64,000 nucleotides of DNA. It comes from Phallus indusiatus (taxonomy: Eukaryota > Basidiomycota > Agaricomycetes > Phallales > Phallaceae). How positions within the stretch are numbered: position 1 is the first letter of the stretch; each line of letters begins with the position of its first letter. Location: NCBI GenBank assembly GCA_027605045.1, contig JAQFWX010000005.1:1612001-1676000 (forward strand), in the 5' to 3' direction. A program made the translations under genes and the position numbers. The notes under the pieces are model-generated. The model was not told where the DNA came from. It worked only from the letters and a program-made list of their open reading frames with translations, and did not search any database. This document shows positions 24,901 through 34,875 of the stretch, in pieces.

Positions 24901-25371
24901 GCAACGTCAGATTTTGGCGTTGGCTCGAGCTATCTTGAGAGGGAGCAAACTTTTGATTTTGGACGAAGGTATTGATAATGCTTGTATTACTCTTTTGAAG
25001 GTGTCTCACGGTCTTTATTACTTTATTAGCAACGAGCGCCATTGATTACGCTACGGACGCCATTATTCAAAACTCGTTGCGTGAAGCCTCGCGAGACTCC
25101 ACCTTGCTCATTGTAGCCCACCGACTTAACACAGTACGTGTATAATTATATTCGTCTCTTACGTCCAGATATATTTAGCACACAATACCAGATCATGGAT
25201 GCAGACAAGATTATACTTCTTGACGCTGGAAATATGGTAGAATTCGATTCTCCTGCCAATCTTTTGAAGAAGCCAGATGGCTACTTCAAGTCGTTGGTCG
25301 ACGAAAGTGGCGATAGAGATATTCTGTATAAAATCGCAGAAGAAAAGGCCCATAAGTCCGGCAAAGTGTGA
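18980..25371 (+). CDS. ABC transporter, ABCC/MRP-type full-size exporter
   Basis: Membrane ATP-driven exporter with the order TMD1-NBD1-TMD2-NBD2, roughly 1,400 residues spread over more than 20 exons. Exon 1 18980-19077 joins 19131 onward. Hydrophobic segments at 19140-19800 and TMD1 to about 21800. NBD1: Walker [10 protein letters not shown] (about 22023), Q-loop [10 protein letters not shown], signature LSGGQNARV rebuilt by splicing near 22550, Walker B IILIDD, H-loop THN. TMD2 23030-24240. NBD2: GRTGSGKS (about 24576), [17 protein letters not shown], signature LSVGQRQ, LLILDEATSAID across the last introns, VAHRLNT. The signature of NBD1 is canonical while NBD2 has LSVGQ, as often in this family. 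One intron (22329-22388) is GC-AG. Likely plasma- or vacuolar-membrane drug/conjugate export; substrate unknown. The 3' end is partly duplicated at 51283-51515. Confidence 0.9.
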
Positions 25372-25799
25372 ATATACGAGGGTCCCTTTGTACCTAGTAT
25401 TAGATGTAATGCTCGAGGATTCGCTTTATGGGATGTTTCTGTTTTCTCAAACTTATGTATGTTCCTTGTATCACCATCATTGCGCTTCTAGTATTTGTGT
25501 AAATATAGATTTGTGATGTAAGTCGTGAATCTGACTTCAGGTCAGAAACCAAGTCTCTTAACATTGAACCGAGGTAAAGAATTTTTGAATGAATATATGG
25601 AAGTGTAGAGACATGTGCACATGTCAGTCAATTCAACTCTACTGATTTGATCTCCGCTGATATGATGAGATAGGGAAGTTCACTGCTGATTTGATCGGGG
25701 CTTGGCGGGTAACCGCGAGTCAATTTTCGTCAGCCGATCCGATAAGACATAAATTGCCAGTGGACCAATCTCAGAATTTTCCAGTGACGTTCTTCATGT
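25020..25799 (+). repeat. Segmental direct duplication S1, left copy (ABC 3' end plus downstream spacer)
   Basis: Covers the last exons of the ABC transporter and about 430 bp after its stop. The right copy is 51283-51727. Shared landmarks include the coding segment starting GCCATTGATTACGCTACGG, the intron GTACGTGTATAATTATA, and the spacer GATCTCCGCTGATATGATGA. The left copy stops exactly where a remnant LTR begins (25800), and the right copy continues into the aldo/keto reductase gene. The pre-insertion order was therefore ABC transporter, then aldo/keto reductase. Confidence 0.85.
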
Positions 25800-25862
25800 T
25801 GTAACGGATTCACCACATAGCGGTGGATTGAGTATATGCCACTTAGGCATATACAGAGGGCT
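25800..25862 (-). mobile_element. Remnant of the Gypsy LTR at the block boundary
   Basis: Begins TGTAACGGATTCACC and runs through the GGTGGATTGAGTATATGCC and CACTTAGGCATAT motifs, which match in reverse complement the end of the LTRs at 34495-34814 and 44865-45183. Only about 60 bp are left; the hairpin stems are degraded here. It sits precisely at the breakpoint of duplication S1. Confidence 0.7.
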
Positions 25863-26075
25863 AGTTTTCTTGGGTTTGATTTCTCGGCGAACCACGGTCT
25901 AACTGTTAGCTATAGGGTTACATTTTTTACATAATTTCATTAAATAGCATAATAATTATAAATAAATGGTTTCATATTTGTAATTAAATCAAATTTAGCT
26001 AATATATCATTTTTGGAACCAAAAAAAATCGAAATTCTGTGTACATGGATCGGTGCTGTAACTGGCTGTAATACA

Positions 26076-26600
26076 GCGACTAACTACTCACCTAGCACTG
26101 GAGACATAGGAAAGTTTGCTTGACATGCAAACCATCAAGCAAACTCCAAGCAGAGACCCAGTTTGCTTAAAGTTTTCTGGATAGATCAAACTTTGTGGAA
26201 ATCTTGGATTTGATAGAAGTTTGCTTGACTGAGCATCCTCTGAATAGATTTTGATGCAAATTGTGTGGAAACCTTGAGCAGATTGTTTGTTCAGCATCTG
26301 CATAACATCCACATGATATTTGATTAAAGTTTGTCAAAAAATTTGTATAAAATCTACTTACACAAGTAAACTCTAATCAAATTGAGAGTTTGTACAAAGT
26401 TTGAAATAGTGGGAAACTCCAAACAAACTTGGTCTCTGTTCAAAGTCTGCTTGATGATTTGCAGGTTGAGCAAACCTTCCTATGTCTCCAGTGTAGAGGA
26501 GGGAAAACCTAAGAGAACAAGCTTAGGTATCCCCCTCTAGGGAAAACACATATAAGTACAGGATATGAGGCGCCCGACTGATTGTTAGAAGTTAGCTTAT
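26076..26600 (-). mobile_element. LTR-E fragment interrupted by a CACTA-type MITE
   Basis: Segments 26076-26095 and 26494-about 26580 match the LTR at 43420-43771 in inverse orientation (CGACTAACTACTCACCTAG, then AGAGGAGGGAAAACCTAAG and CATATAAGTACAGGATATG). The break is the MITE 26096-26493. Confidence 0.65.
26096..26493. mobile_element. CACTA-1 MITE, copy a (398 bp, TSD TAG)
   Basis: Termini CACTGGAGACATAGGAA...CTATGTCTCCAGTG in inverted orientation, flanked by TAG on both sides inside an LTR whose other copy reads CACCTAGAGG without the insert. CACTG termini plus 3-bp target duplication are typical of the CACTA (EnSpm) superfamily. No transposase ORF, so non-autonomous. AAGTTTGCTTGA-like motifs recur inside the arms. 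Confidence 0.85.
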
Positions 26601-26626
26601 ACTTTGACGAGTCTACGAAGACTTAA

Positions 26627-27022
26627 TGTCAGGGTACGTGCTAGGACCATAAGGGCTAATCTAGTATACTGTGCGTATAGTATAGACGTATGTGCTGATC
26701 TACGCGTTATCACATCCATCGTACGGTACCCGGTATGCCGGTCCGTATCATCCTCCCGTATTCTCCCGTACTTTCACCGTTTCTCCGTACGCTTCCATTC
26801 TGTCACCATCTTCCTCTTTCTCATGTTCTCTCATTCGCCGTCGACTGCCTTCCTTCCTATTGGTAGATATAGCACCTGAGCGTTATTGGTAGAGATAACC
26901 CACTCATGTATATATATACAACTGTGCGCGCAAGAGTAGCTCCTTGCGTTATTATAGATTGGACTACTGGGTTATACTGTCCGATCCTTAAGTCTAAACC
27001 GCTGAACGATCGTATCCTTACA
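26627..27022 (+). mobile_element. Solo LTR-B (396 bp, TSD CTTAA)
   Basis: Starts TGTCAGGGTACGTG and ends CGTATCCTTACA, flanked by CTTAA at 26622-26626 and 27023-27027. Other members lie in the 28625-30080 cluster and at 45420-47854. The ORFs inside are not coding. Confidence 0.85.
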
Positions 27023-27069
27023 CTTAATGTCTGAGTAGTAGTAGTAGTGACTCAGAGATCTCTAGATAG

Positions 27070-27345
27070 GAGGCTGTTAGGGCTACTCAGCTCAAACTAG
27101 AGGGAGGGGATCCTAAGTAGTATATTGAGAGATAACTATACTACTCACCTAAAGGGAGGGGTGTCAAGATCGGTGTTCCGGACAAATCCCGGATATTTCC
27201 GGACTACTACGAAACACATAACTAGAATACGGAGGAGTATGGAGAGAGGGACTTGGCTTCAGCTTATATGCTGCGCCCACTCGCCCAGCTTACGATATCC
27301 CTCAATTTCAGAAAACGAGGAAGTACGTAGCTAGTACGTATCAGT
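27070..27345 (-). mobile_element. LTR-A fragment followed by LTR-D fragment
   Basis: 27070-27155 begins TGTTAGGGCTACTCAGCTCA and matches the start of inverse LTR-A copies. From about 27156 it switches to sequence (TGTCAAGATCGGTGTTCCGG, then GGGACTTGGCTTCAGCTTAT) that is the reverse complement of parts of the LTR at 33772-34387. Both are truncated. Confidence 0.6.
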
Positions 27346-28582
27346 CACTGGAGACATTGTAGGGTTTGACCAAAAAAAGGATCCTAAGAAAATTATAGTT
27401 CGAGGTATAGGCATATGACAATTCACTAACTTCTAATATCATACTATAACTAATACTCAGGTTAAAGGATTCTGACTTGAAAAATTGTGAGTATGTTGCT
27501 ATTTTTATCTTAGTTAAATTATATAAGAATTTTTACTTATATAACACTATGAATAACATTTTCTATTCAATTAGACAGTATACAAAGTAAAACATATATT
27601 ATTATTAACCATAGCAGAAAATTATATACACTGGAGACATAGGAAAGTTTGCTTGACATGCAAACCATTAAGCAAACTTCAAGCAGAGACCCAGTTTGCT
27701 TAGAGTTTCCCACTGTTTCAAACTTTGTACAAACTCTCAATTTGATCAGAGTTTACTTGTGTAAGTATATTTTATACAGATTTTCTGACAAACCTTAATT
27801 AAATGTTATATGGATGTTATGCAGATGCTGAACAAGCAATCTGCTCAAGGTTTCCATACAATTTGCATCAAAATCTATTTATAGGATGCTTATCCAAGCA
27901 AACTTCTATCAAACTCAAAATTTTCACAAAGTTTGATCCATCCAGAAAACTTTGGGAAAACTGGGTCTCTGCTTAGAGTTTGCTTAATGGTTTGCATGTC
28001 AAGCAAACTTTCCTATGTCTCCAGTGATAATGAAGTTAATATAATTATTCATCAATACAATTTTTTATCATAATTTTAAGAGAGTGGGAAATACTAAGTT
28101 TCTATGTAATTAAAACTTAAAGTCACAGTATGTGACATTAGAGTTTTCTCAACATTTTCTAGGAATCCCTGTATTATTAAAGTTTTCCCAGGAAAACTCT
28201 GATATTACATAGTGTAATCTCATGCTTAAAATTAATGTTTTTCCATGCATCTAAATCATAATAGAAATATATTTTCACAAAAAATATAAAAAACATTTTC
28301 AGAACATTCTTCAATATGGATGATGATAATATAAGTTTCATTCTGTTCATTATTTTACTGAACAGAGAACATTAATCATAGACTTATATGACAAAGAATT
28401 ATTACCTAATTTACCCAAGATAATCATAGCAGTATACTGACAATTTTTCAAGCCAGAATCCCTTGACCTGAGTATTAATTATAATATGAGTTTGTAATTT
28501 GGTAAATTGTCAATAGCCTATGCCTTGAACCATAATTTTCTTAGGATCCTTTTTTTGGCTAAACCCTACAATGTCTCCAGTG
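27346..28582. mobile_element. CACTA-2 element, copy a (TSD AGT), carrying a nested CACTA-1
   Basis: Ends CACTGGAGACATTGTAGGG and its complement, flanked by AGT. Total 1237 bp; removing the nested 398-bp element and its 3-bp duplication leaves 836 bp, the same length as the other full copies at 43814, 46134 and 48314. Confidence 0.85.
27629..28026. mobile_element. CACTA-1 MITE, copy b (398 bp, TSD ATA), nested in CACTA-2
   Basis: Same termini and exactly the same length as 26096-26493, flanked by ATA on both sides. It runs in the opposite orientation to copy a. Confidence 0.85.
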
Positions 28583-28624
28583 AGTACGACGTCAAGAACG
28601 TAACGTCGAACTATAAGTCTAAAC

Positions 28625-30080
28625 TGTCAGGGTACGTCTCAGGTTAACGGTCACTCTAGTATATTAGCATAGTATAGTATAACCTACTTAGATGCCTACG
28701 CGCTCTACGTCGGTCATACGGTACCCGGTATACCGGTCCGTACTTGTCCTCGCGTATTCTCCCAAACTCTCCCCGTTTCTCCGTTCACTTCATTCTGTCA
28801 CATCTCCCTCTTTCTCTATGTCATCCGTATGTCCTCGGCTACCGCTCTTCCTATTGGTAGATAATGCACCTGATAGCTATTGGTTAGAGATAGCGTAATC
28901 ATGTATATATACAACTGTGCGCGCATGTGTAGTTCCTTGCGCTATTATAGACTGGGTTACTGGGTTATAGTAGCAGTCTGATCCTTAAGTCTAAATCGCT
29001 GAACGATCGTGCCCTAACACTATCTCTACCAATAGCGCTCAGGTGCTTTATCTACCAATAGGAAGGGAGGCAGTCGATGACGAATGAGAAACAGGATGTC
29101 ACGCCCGCGTAACACCTCGCTTAAGTGGAGCTCCGCTCATTCCTTTTCTGTACCTCGCTTATATTCTTTTGTCTCCCCGTTCCGAACCACTTCCTTTTCC
29201 GTCCTTGTTATCTTGTTATAACCCGTTTCAGGTCTCTATTTAGTTTCATAGCTATTTAAAGATCGAGCTTCCTGTAACTACTTCTCCAGTTCTGATATAG
29301 ATCTTATTCCGCCCATTCTCCCACACGTTTCACATCTCAATCCAATCTCATCTAAGATCCCTTGTCGTCGTTGACGACGTCTTCGAGTGTCGTTGGCGAC
29401 GCTCTGTCTATCTTCTTCAACAACTACCCCTGACCAACCTCTCCGACCCTCAGTCCTACGTCGCAGCCGCGCTGCGCACTCCCAGACCTCATCCCCATCT
29501 CTCCGACCCTAGACCCAGCCTCGAGACGTCGCAGCTTCGCAGCTCAGTCTCAATCCTAGTAACTCCGACGTCACTTGTACATCGGAGACCCAGCCCGACC
29601 TGAAATTGTTGGTGACGCACCGTGAGGGCGCAACTCAAGAGTAAGTTGAAGCCGACCAACATCCGACCCCATTCCGATCCTGTCCCGAGCCTCGCTTAGT
29701 CATCCCGACCCCGGCGCGTAACACAGGAGTAGAAAGGAAGATGGTGACAGAATGAAGCATACGGAGAAACGGGGAATGTATGGGAGAATACGGGAGGATA
29801 ATACGGACCGGCATACCGGGTACCGTACGATGGATATGATAATGCGGAGGTCTGCATATACGTCTATACTATACGCACAGTATACTAGATTAGCCCTTAT
29901 GGTCCTAGCACGTACCCTGACAGGTCCGTACTTATCCCTCGCGTATTCTCCCGAACTCTCCCTGTTTCTCCGTTCGCTCCATTCTGCCCTATTTCCCTCT
30001 TTCTCTATGTCATCTGTATTGTCCTCGGCTACCGCTCTTCCTATTGGTAGATAATGCACCTGATAGCTATTGGTTAGAGA
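28625..30080. mobile_element. Cluster of LTR-B copies in both orientations
   Basis: 28625-29019 is a plus-oriented LTR-B (TGTCAGGGTACG to CGTGCCCTAACA). It is followed by an inverse LTR-B missing its first part and ending GTACCCTGACA at about 29922, then by another plus-oriented LTR-B fragment to 30080. The inverse copy is split by LTR-C. Flanks do not form clean target duplications, so recombination after insertion is likely. Confidence 0.6.
29097..29723 (+). mobile_element. Solo LTR-C (627 bp, TSD CAGGA)
   Basis: Starts TGTCACGCCCGCGTAACACC and ends GGCGCGTAACA, with CAGGA at 29092-29096 and 29724-29728. It has inserted into an inverse LTR-B. A second copy in inverse orientation follows at 30081. 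Confidence 0.85.
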
Positions 30081-30706
30081 TGTTACGTGCCGGGGTCGGG
30101 ATGACTAAGCGAGGCTCGAGACAGGATCGGATGTGGGTCGGATGTTGGTCGGCTTCAACTTACTCTTGAGTTGCGCCCTCACGGTGCGTCACCAACAATT
30201 TCGGGTCGGGGCAGGACTACGAGGCTTTCCTAGGTTAGTACTAGGTCGGACCACGTACAGGGGTCTAGGGTGAGTTCTCCGAGGCTTTAACAACATCGGA
30301 GGGTCTGGGTAGAGACTGAGTCGGGGGACGTCGGAGTTTTGGAGTTAGGACTAGGGTCGGAGAAGTTGGTCAGAGGTAGTTGTTGAAGAAGATAGACACA
30401 ACGTCGCCGACGATGTTCGAGGACGTCGTCAACGACGACAAAGGATCTAAGATGAGATTGGATCAAGATATGAAACATGTGAGAGAATGGGCGGAATAAG
30501 ATCTATATCAGAACTGGAGAAGTAGTTACAGGAAGCTCGATCTTTAAATAGCTATGAAACTAAATAGAGACCTGAAACAGGTTACAACAAGATAACAAGG
30601 ATGGAAAAGGAAATGGTTCGGAACGGGGAAACAAAAGAATATAAGCGAGGTACAGAAAAGGAATGAGCGGAGCTCCGCTTAAGCGAGGTGTTACGCGGGC
30701 GTGACA
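30081..30706 (-). mobile_element. LTR-C, inverse copy
   Basis: TGTTACGTGCCGGGG to GGGCGTGACA, the reverse complement of LTR-C. No matching 5-bp flanks: the right side abuts a truncated CACTA-2, so one edge has been lost. With 29097-29723 it forms a 0.6-kb inverted repeat separated by about 360 bp. Confidence 0.75.
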
Positions 30707-31082
30707 CCTTAAGATTTAATTATACAGAAACTCAATATTTTCCACTCCCTCAAAATTATGATAAAATTCTGTATTGACAAGTAATCATATCAACTTAAAT
30801 ATATAATTTTCCACCATGGTTAATAATAATATATGTTTTAGTTTTTATACTGTTTGACTAAATAGAGAAAGTTATTCATAGTGTGATATAAGTAAAAATT
30901 ATTACATAATTAAATTGAGATAAATATAGTGGTATACTGACAATTTTACAAGCCAGAATCCCTTAACTTGAGTATTAGTTATAATATAATTGTGCAATTT
31001 GGTAAATCATCAATAGTCTATGCCTCGAACTATAATTTTCTTAAGATCCTTTTTTTGGTTAAACCCTACAATGTCTCCAATG
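30707..31082. mobile_element. CACTA-2 fragment (right end only)
   Basis: Homologous to the right 375 bp of CACTA-2, ending ACAATGTCTCCAATG with one change in the terminal CAGTG. The left end is missing at the junction with LTR-C. Confidence 0.75.
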
Positions 31083-31095
31083 CTAATTTAGAGCC

Positions 31096-32933
31096 TTGAA
31101 GACCATTATAGAACAAGGCATTCCCCCAGCACCTCCTGGATTCGCCTTATCGGCTCAGATCAGTGTCGAGCCTCCTGTACTAGAGGCAACCAACCCCAAG
31201 GCAGCCACTCTGCCTCAGACACCTTCCCGAGGACCTCTTGCGCCATTGGCTGAGACTCCTGTTGTGAATAGGATTCCCGAAGCTAAGAGGACCGGTAAGT
31301 ACCCAATTTGTGCTTAAAACATACTCTAATGCTTCTATGAACTTCCTTAGTTAATTTCAAAATCACATCCGGATCATCCAGTGATTCTGAAGTTGTTTCA
31401 GTGCGCGTGCCAACTTATTTTAAAGAAATTACACAAACAAATGAAATTGGCACCCGTGAAGCTCTCAAGCTATTGGTCGAGGTGCACGAAACACTAAAAG
31501 GTTCAGAGTGTATCCACTCTCAAGTTCTTTAATGTCTAACTTGTATTAGAGTGGAAGGGCGTGATCTATTTAATTGAAAATGACAATCGCTTCTGGCTTG
31601 GTATTGGCTAGAAAATTATTGGTGACAAATACTACAAGCCATTGGATATACCGGCAACTGCATGGTTGACTCTTCGAATAATGGACAATGAGCTCTGGAT
31701 TCATTTGGAATGGGAAATTGAGGAAAGACAGGTATTAATTTTATTTCAAAAATGTGTAGATGGTAACTGGTTAATTATGATTTAATGAACAGGAATGTTT
31801 ACCTCCCAGGGAAGCAGTGCCAATCACTATCTCAGACGATGACACATCTGATCCCGGTGCTGTAATCATGAATCCCGGTTCATCTGCTGGACAAACATCG
31901 GAAATCCTTAATGAAGACATTTCTCAGTATATTGCTGATCGTTTCGAGATACCAGCTGTTCAAACACTTGCGGCACGGGATGTTGTTGCCAAATATGCAT
32001 GGGACCGCTGGAAAATACTCAACAATGCAAGGCATCAGATGGAGAAATTAGGGTGGCTGAAACCAGCCACCAAAAATTTGTATGTCATGGGATGCGGTGA
32101 GTACATTTTTAATTAATTAATTTTTACTGAATATTAATTGTTTAGACACTCCATGGCATGGCAGTATACTCGGCCCGAAACATTTGGGGGCGCTGATTGG
32201 AATTAGTAGTACAACATTCAGTACACACCAGACTTTATGGACCAATGTGCAACAAATTCCCAGACTATGGGAAAATAGGCAGGTTGTGGGAAACCTTATA
32301 CCAAAGTTGTCAGGGTACGCTACCGCCGTCTCTCATTTTCCTATTTATTATCATCGGCATCACTTCATTTCTATTCCATTTATCATTTCCGTATTTTACT
32401 TCCATCTTCCGTTTCCTTGCTCTGTCTCTATTTCACATTCTCTACTCGCGCGCGTCGCACGCTCGCACCCAGCGTGATGCCCATGACATCACATCGCTTA
32501 GGCTCGGTTCGGGCGCCTAGTACTTAGCTGTGTCAGGGCCGCATGCCGCATTGTCATTTTTATGTATATAGTAGCTGTACCTAGAGTGAGGGTCCCTAAG
32601 CTTGTTCTCTTAGGATCCCCTCCCTCTAGGTGAGTAGTTAGTACTTTTCCCAATATACTCTCTTAGGATCCCCTCCCTCTAGCTTGAGCTGAGTAGCCCT
32701 AACAAAAGTATGGTAATATGCTGGTTGGTTCTTTTTCTAAAGAGGTTAATCAGATGATTGGGGTATTGAAAAGGGGTGGTGATGCTATACCGGTGATGAA
32801 TTTGAGTCATCTAAAGCACAAGTCCAGTGAGAAAGGGAAAGGAAAGGAAAAAGGGAAAGGGAAAGAGAGAGAGCATAGCAGGAAAAGGAAGGAACCCGAA
32901 CCCAAATTAACTTCTGATGGATTAGACGATTGA
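31096..32933 (+). pseudogene. Unidentified gene disrupted by a solo LTR
   Basis: Not recognised. Exon-like segments: 31096 to a GTAAGT at about 31292 (Pro-rich, starts MKTIIEQGIPPAPPGFAL); about 31351-31500; 31551-31731, with an in-frame TAG at about 31610; 31793-32098; then from about 32145. At 32308-32704 a solo LTR-A has inserted with target duplication AAAGT. If the LTR and one copy of the duplication are set aside, the frame runs on without interruption into 32933, whose C-terminus is Lys/Glu-rich (KGKGKEKGKGKERE) and ends DGLDD. The region has acidic Ser-rich (TISDDDTSDPG) and helical segments but no domain I can name. It may be a host gene or a passenger gene of a larger transposon. 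Adjacent KDZ-like sequence at 33085 makes a transposon passenger plausible. Confidence 0.5.
32308..32704 (+). mobile_element. Solo LTR-A (397 bp, TSD AAAGT)
   Basis: TGTCAGGGTACGCTACCGCC to GTAGCCCTAACA with AAAGT on both sides (32303-32307, 32705-32709). Contains two copies of a CTTAGGATCCCCTCCCTCTAG-type motif. It interrupts the reading frame of the unidentified gene at 31096-32933. Confidence 0.9.
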
Positions 32934-33084
32934 ATAGTTAGTTTTTATTAGAAGTTTTGGCAATTTGTATGCCCAATTTATTCACAACTTGAATTATGCC
33001 AATTTTCTCATCATACACCTATTTTTAGATTTATTGAATATGACTGATTTGCAATAAGAAATCGATCAGCATTTCATCTTTCTC

Positions 33085-34494
33085 ATGTATCCGACACTCA
33101 ATGACTTCTGTTGGGTTGTGAGTGCTTATATGCTGCTTGATCTATCAATTCAGTGTGTGCTGTATGCACTTGGAACAATATTGATGGCACAGGTTTTGCT
33201 GCGATTCAAACAAAATCAGTTATCCCAGCCGTATCAACACAGAGAAACAGGCTGGGACCGGGCAATTCATACGTTGGTCGACATTGCTTTTGAACCTCCC
33301 AACCAACCACTTCCTCGCATAAATGGTGAGGATTTAGATGAAGAAAATGCTTGGGATGGAGAAAAACCAGACGATGAGGACTTTATCAAACGTCTGAAGC
33401 ATGGAATCACAAATTTCATCGAAAATTTTGGATGGCTGCCTTCTGAAATTATTTCCCGCCTGTCTACTTCCCTACCAGTGATGCTGCATACTCCACATTT
33501 AGATTGCGTTTCTTCAACTTGCAACAAGAAAGCTTTATCAAGAGACCAAGACTTAGCTGTTGTTTCTGTTCTTGGGTCAGACTTGTGATGGACAAAAGGA
33601 ATTTATGTCACAGCTCAGTGTCATAAATGCAGTGCGCGATACTATGTAGATCATTATACATACCGGGATCCCGAAGATCGTGACAAATGGCTGCAACGTT
33701 TGGAGTACAATACACAGTACCTCTGTGTATCTCAGAAAGAGATGTTATTTGTTCATATAAAGGTATTCTGGTGTCACGACCCTCGTGCCACCCGATCCTA
33801 ATCCGGACCTCTCCGAGGTCCGGCGCCCAAACCCCGTCCATATTTCGTATATCCGCCATGTCCGAGCGTCAGTACTTGCCCAACAGTGCGTAGTCCGTTA
33901 TTCTGTCCACGTCCGGTAAGTCCGAGGTCCGGACTTCGTCCGGACTAGGACATTTCCTTATGGGGACAATCTGTCCGGAGCATTAGAAAGCAAGTGCCAG
34001 ATATGTTTCTGGTGCTGTGCAACTAGTCTCCTTTTAGTTATATCTCCTTTAGTTCTAGTAGTCTAGCTTTTTGTATTTAAAGCCCCAGACTTCGTCTGGG
34101 GCTCCCAGTCTGAATATCAAGTCGTATTCAAGTCTATTTTAAGTCTAGCCCAGTTAAACTCTTTATAATCAAATCTTCTCTTATCTATCTCGTCTAAAGT
34201 CCGCTCCCAGTACTTGTCCGGACCTGCCGGACTACGTCCGGGCTGTCTTGGACTTCTAGTCCGAAATTAAGGGATATCCAGGGTCGATTGAGTCGGCGCA
34301 GCACATAAGCTGAAGCCAAGTCCCTTCTGTCCCGTAGTCCGGACTCCCCGGACTTCCGCCCAGACGCCCGGAACACGGCGCGTGACATCTGGTTCCGGAA
34401 ATATTTATTTATTTATTTATATTTATGTTAGGTTGCAAAACTTCAAGAAGCTGCAATTTTCCGGTTTAAAGCCTCCTGGAGCGGTGTAGCCGAT
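33085..34494 (+). pseudogene. KDZ-transposase-like cysteine-cluster protein (CxC5/6-type), broken
   Basis: 33085-33588 reads as an N-terminal hydrophobic/helical part (MYPTLNDFCWVV), then WDRAIHTLVDIAF and the pattern HLDCVSSTCNKKAL. After an in-frame TGA at 33586-33588 the same frame continues with AQCHKCSARYYVDHY and YLCVSQKEMLFVH. Paired CxnC motifs followed by a Y-rich HxxY segment resemble the cysteine-cluster domains that accompany fungal KDZ (Kyakuja-Dileera-Zisupton) transposases. A solo LTR-D (33772-34387) then splits it; beyond an intron-like stretch the frame resumes as VAKLQEAAIFRFKASWSGV up to the Gypsy element at 34495. Assignment rests on pattern resemblance only. The nonsense codon and two insertions make it non-functional. 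Confidence 0.45.
33772..34387 (+). mobile_element. Solo LTR-D (616 bp, TSD TCTGG)
   Basis: TGTCACGACCCTCGTGCC to ACGGCGCGTGACA, flanked by TCTGG at 33767-33771 and 34388-34392. It is rich in GTCCGGAC-type words and carries a perfect hairpin at 34081-34103 (AGCCCCAGAC/GTCTGGGGCT) and another near 33811 (CCGGACCT/AGGTCCGG). It shares this palindrome-rich style with the Gypsy element. Confidence 0.88.
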
Positions 34495-34814
34495 TGTAAC
34501 GTTTCGTTACTTTTTATAGTGTACCGCGTACGGTACACAAGTTTTATCACGCTGTAGTTTCACACCACGAATAACAGACCAAGGGTGCTGTATTTTTTAT
34601 GGTGTAAAACAAAATGCGCGTGCTGAATCAGCACGCGCGTAGCTACTACTAATGTATAGTTATTACATAATGGCTCGCCGCGACGCGGCGAGCCAGAGGC
34701 GTTAAGCGCCTCTGTTACTAGAGTAAGTAATAGTAACTACTGCAGAGGGCGAAGCCCTCTGCATATGCCTAAGTGGCATATACTCGGTCCACTGCATGCG
34801 GTGGATCCGTTACA
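34495..34814 (-). repeat. 3' LTR of the Gypsy element (320 bp)
   Basis: Starts TGTAACGTTTCG and ends CCGTTACA in plus-strand reading. It consists largely of consecutive perfect hairpins: 34519-34538, 34616-34638, 34672-34694, 34742-34762, followed by CATATGCC/GGCATATA and CCACTGCATGCGGTGG-type pairs. Confidence 0.9.
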
Positions 34815-34824
34815 TCCTCCCCTT
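34815..34824 (-). other. Polypurine tract of the Gypsy element
   Basis: Minus strand AAGGGGAGGA directly abuts the 3' LTR, as expected for the plus-strand primer of reverse transcription. Confidence 0.7.
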
Positions 34825-34875
34825 GTGACTTGGACTCCAAGTCATGGGATTGCGAAGAGAGGTGTCTGACTGTAA

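Noticed and set aside
29700..30059. ORFs on both strands within LTR-B/LTR-C
   Set aside because: They recur in every solo LTR copy with varying frames and have no protein features.
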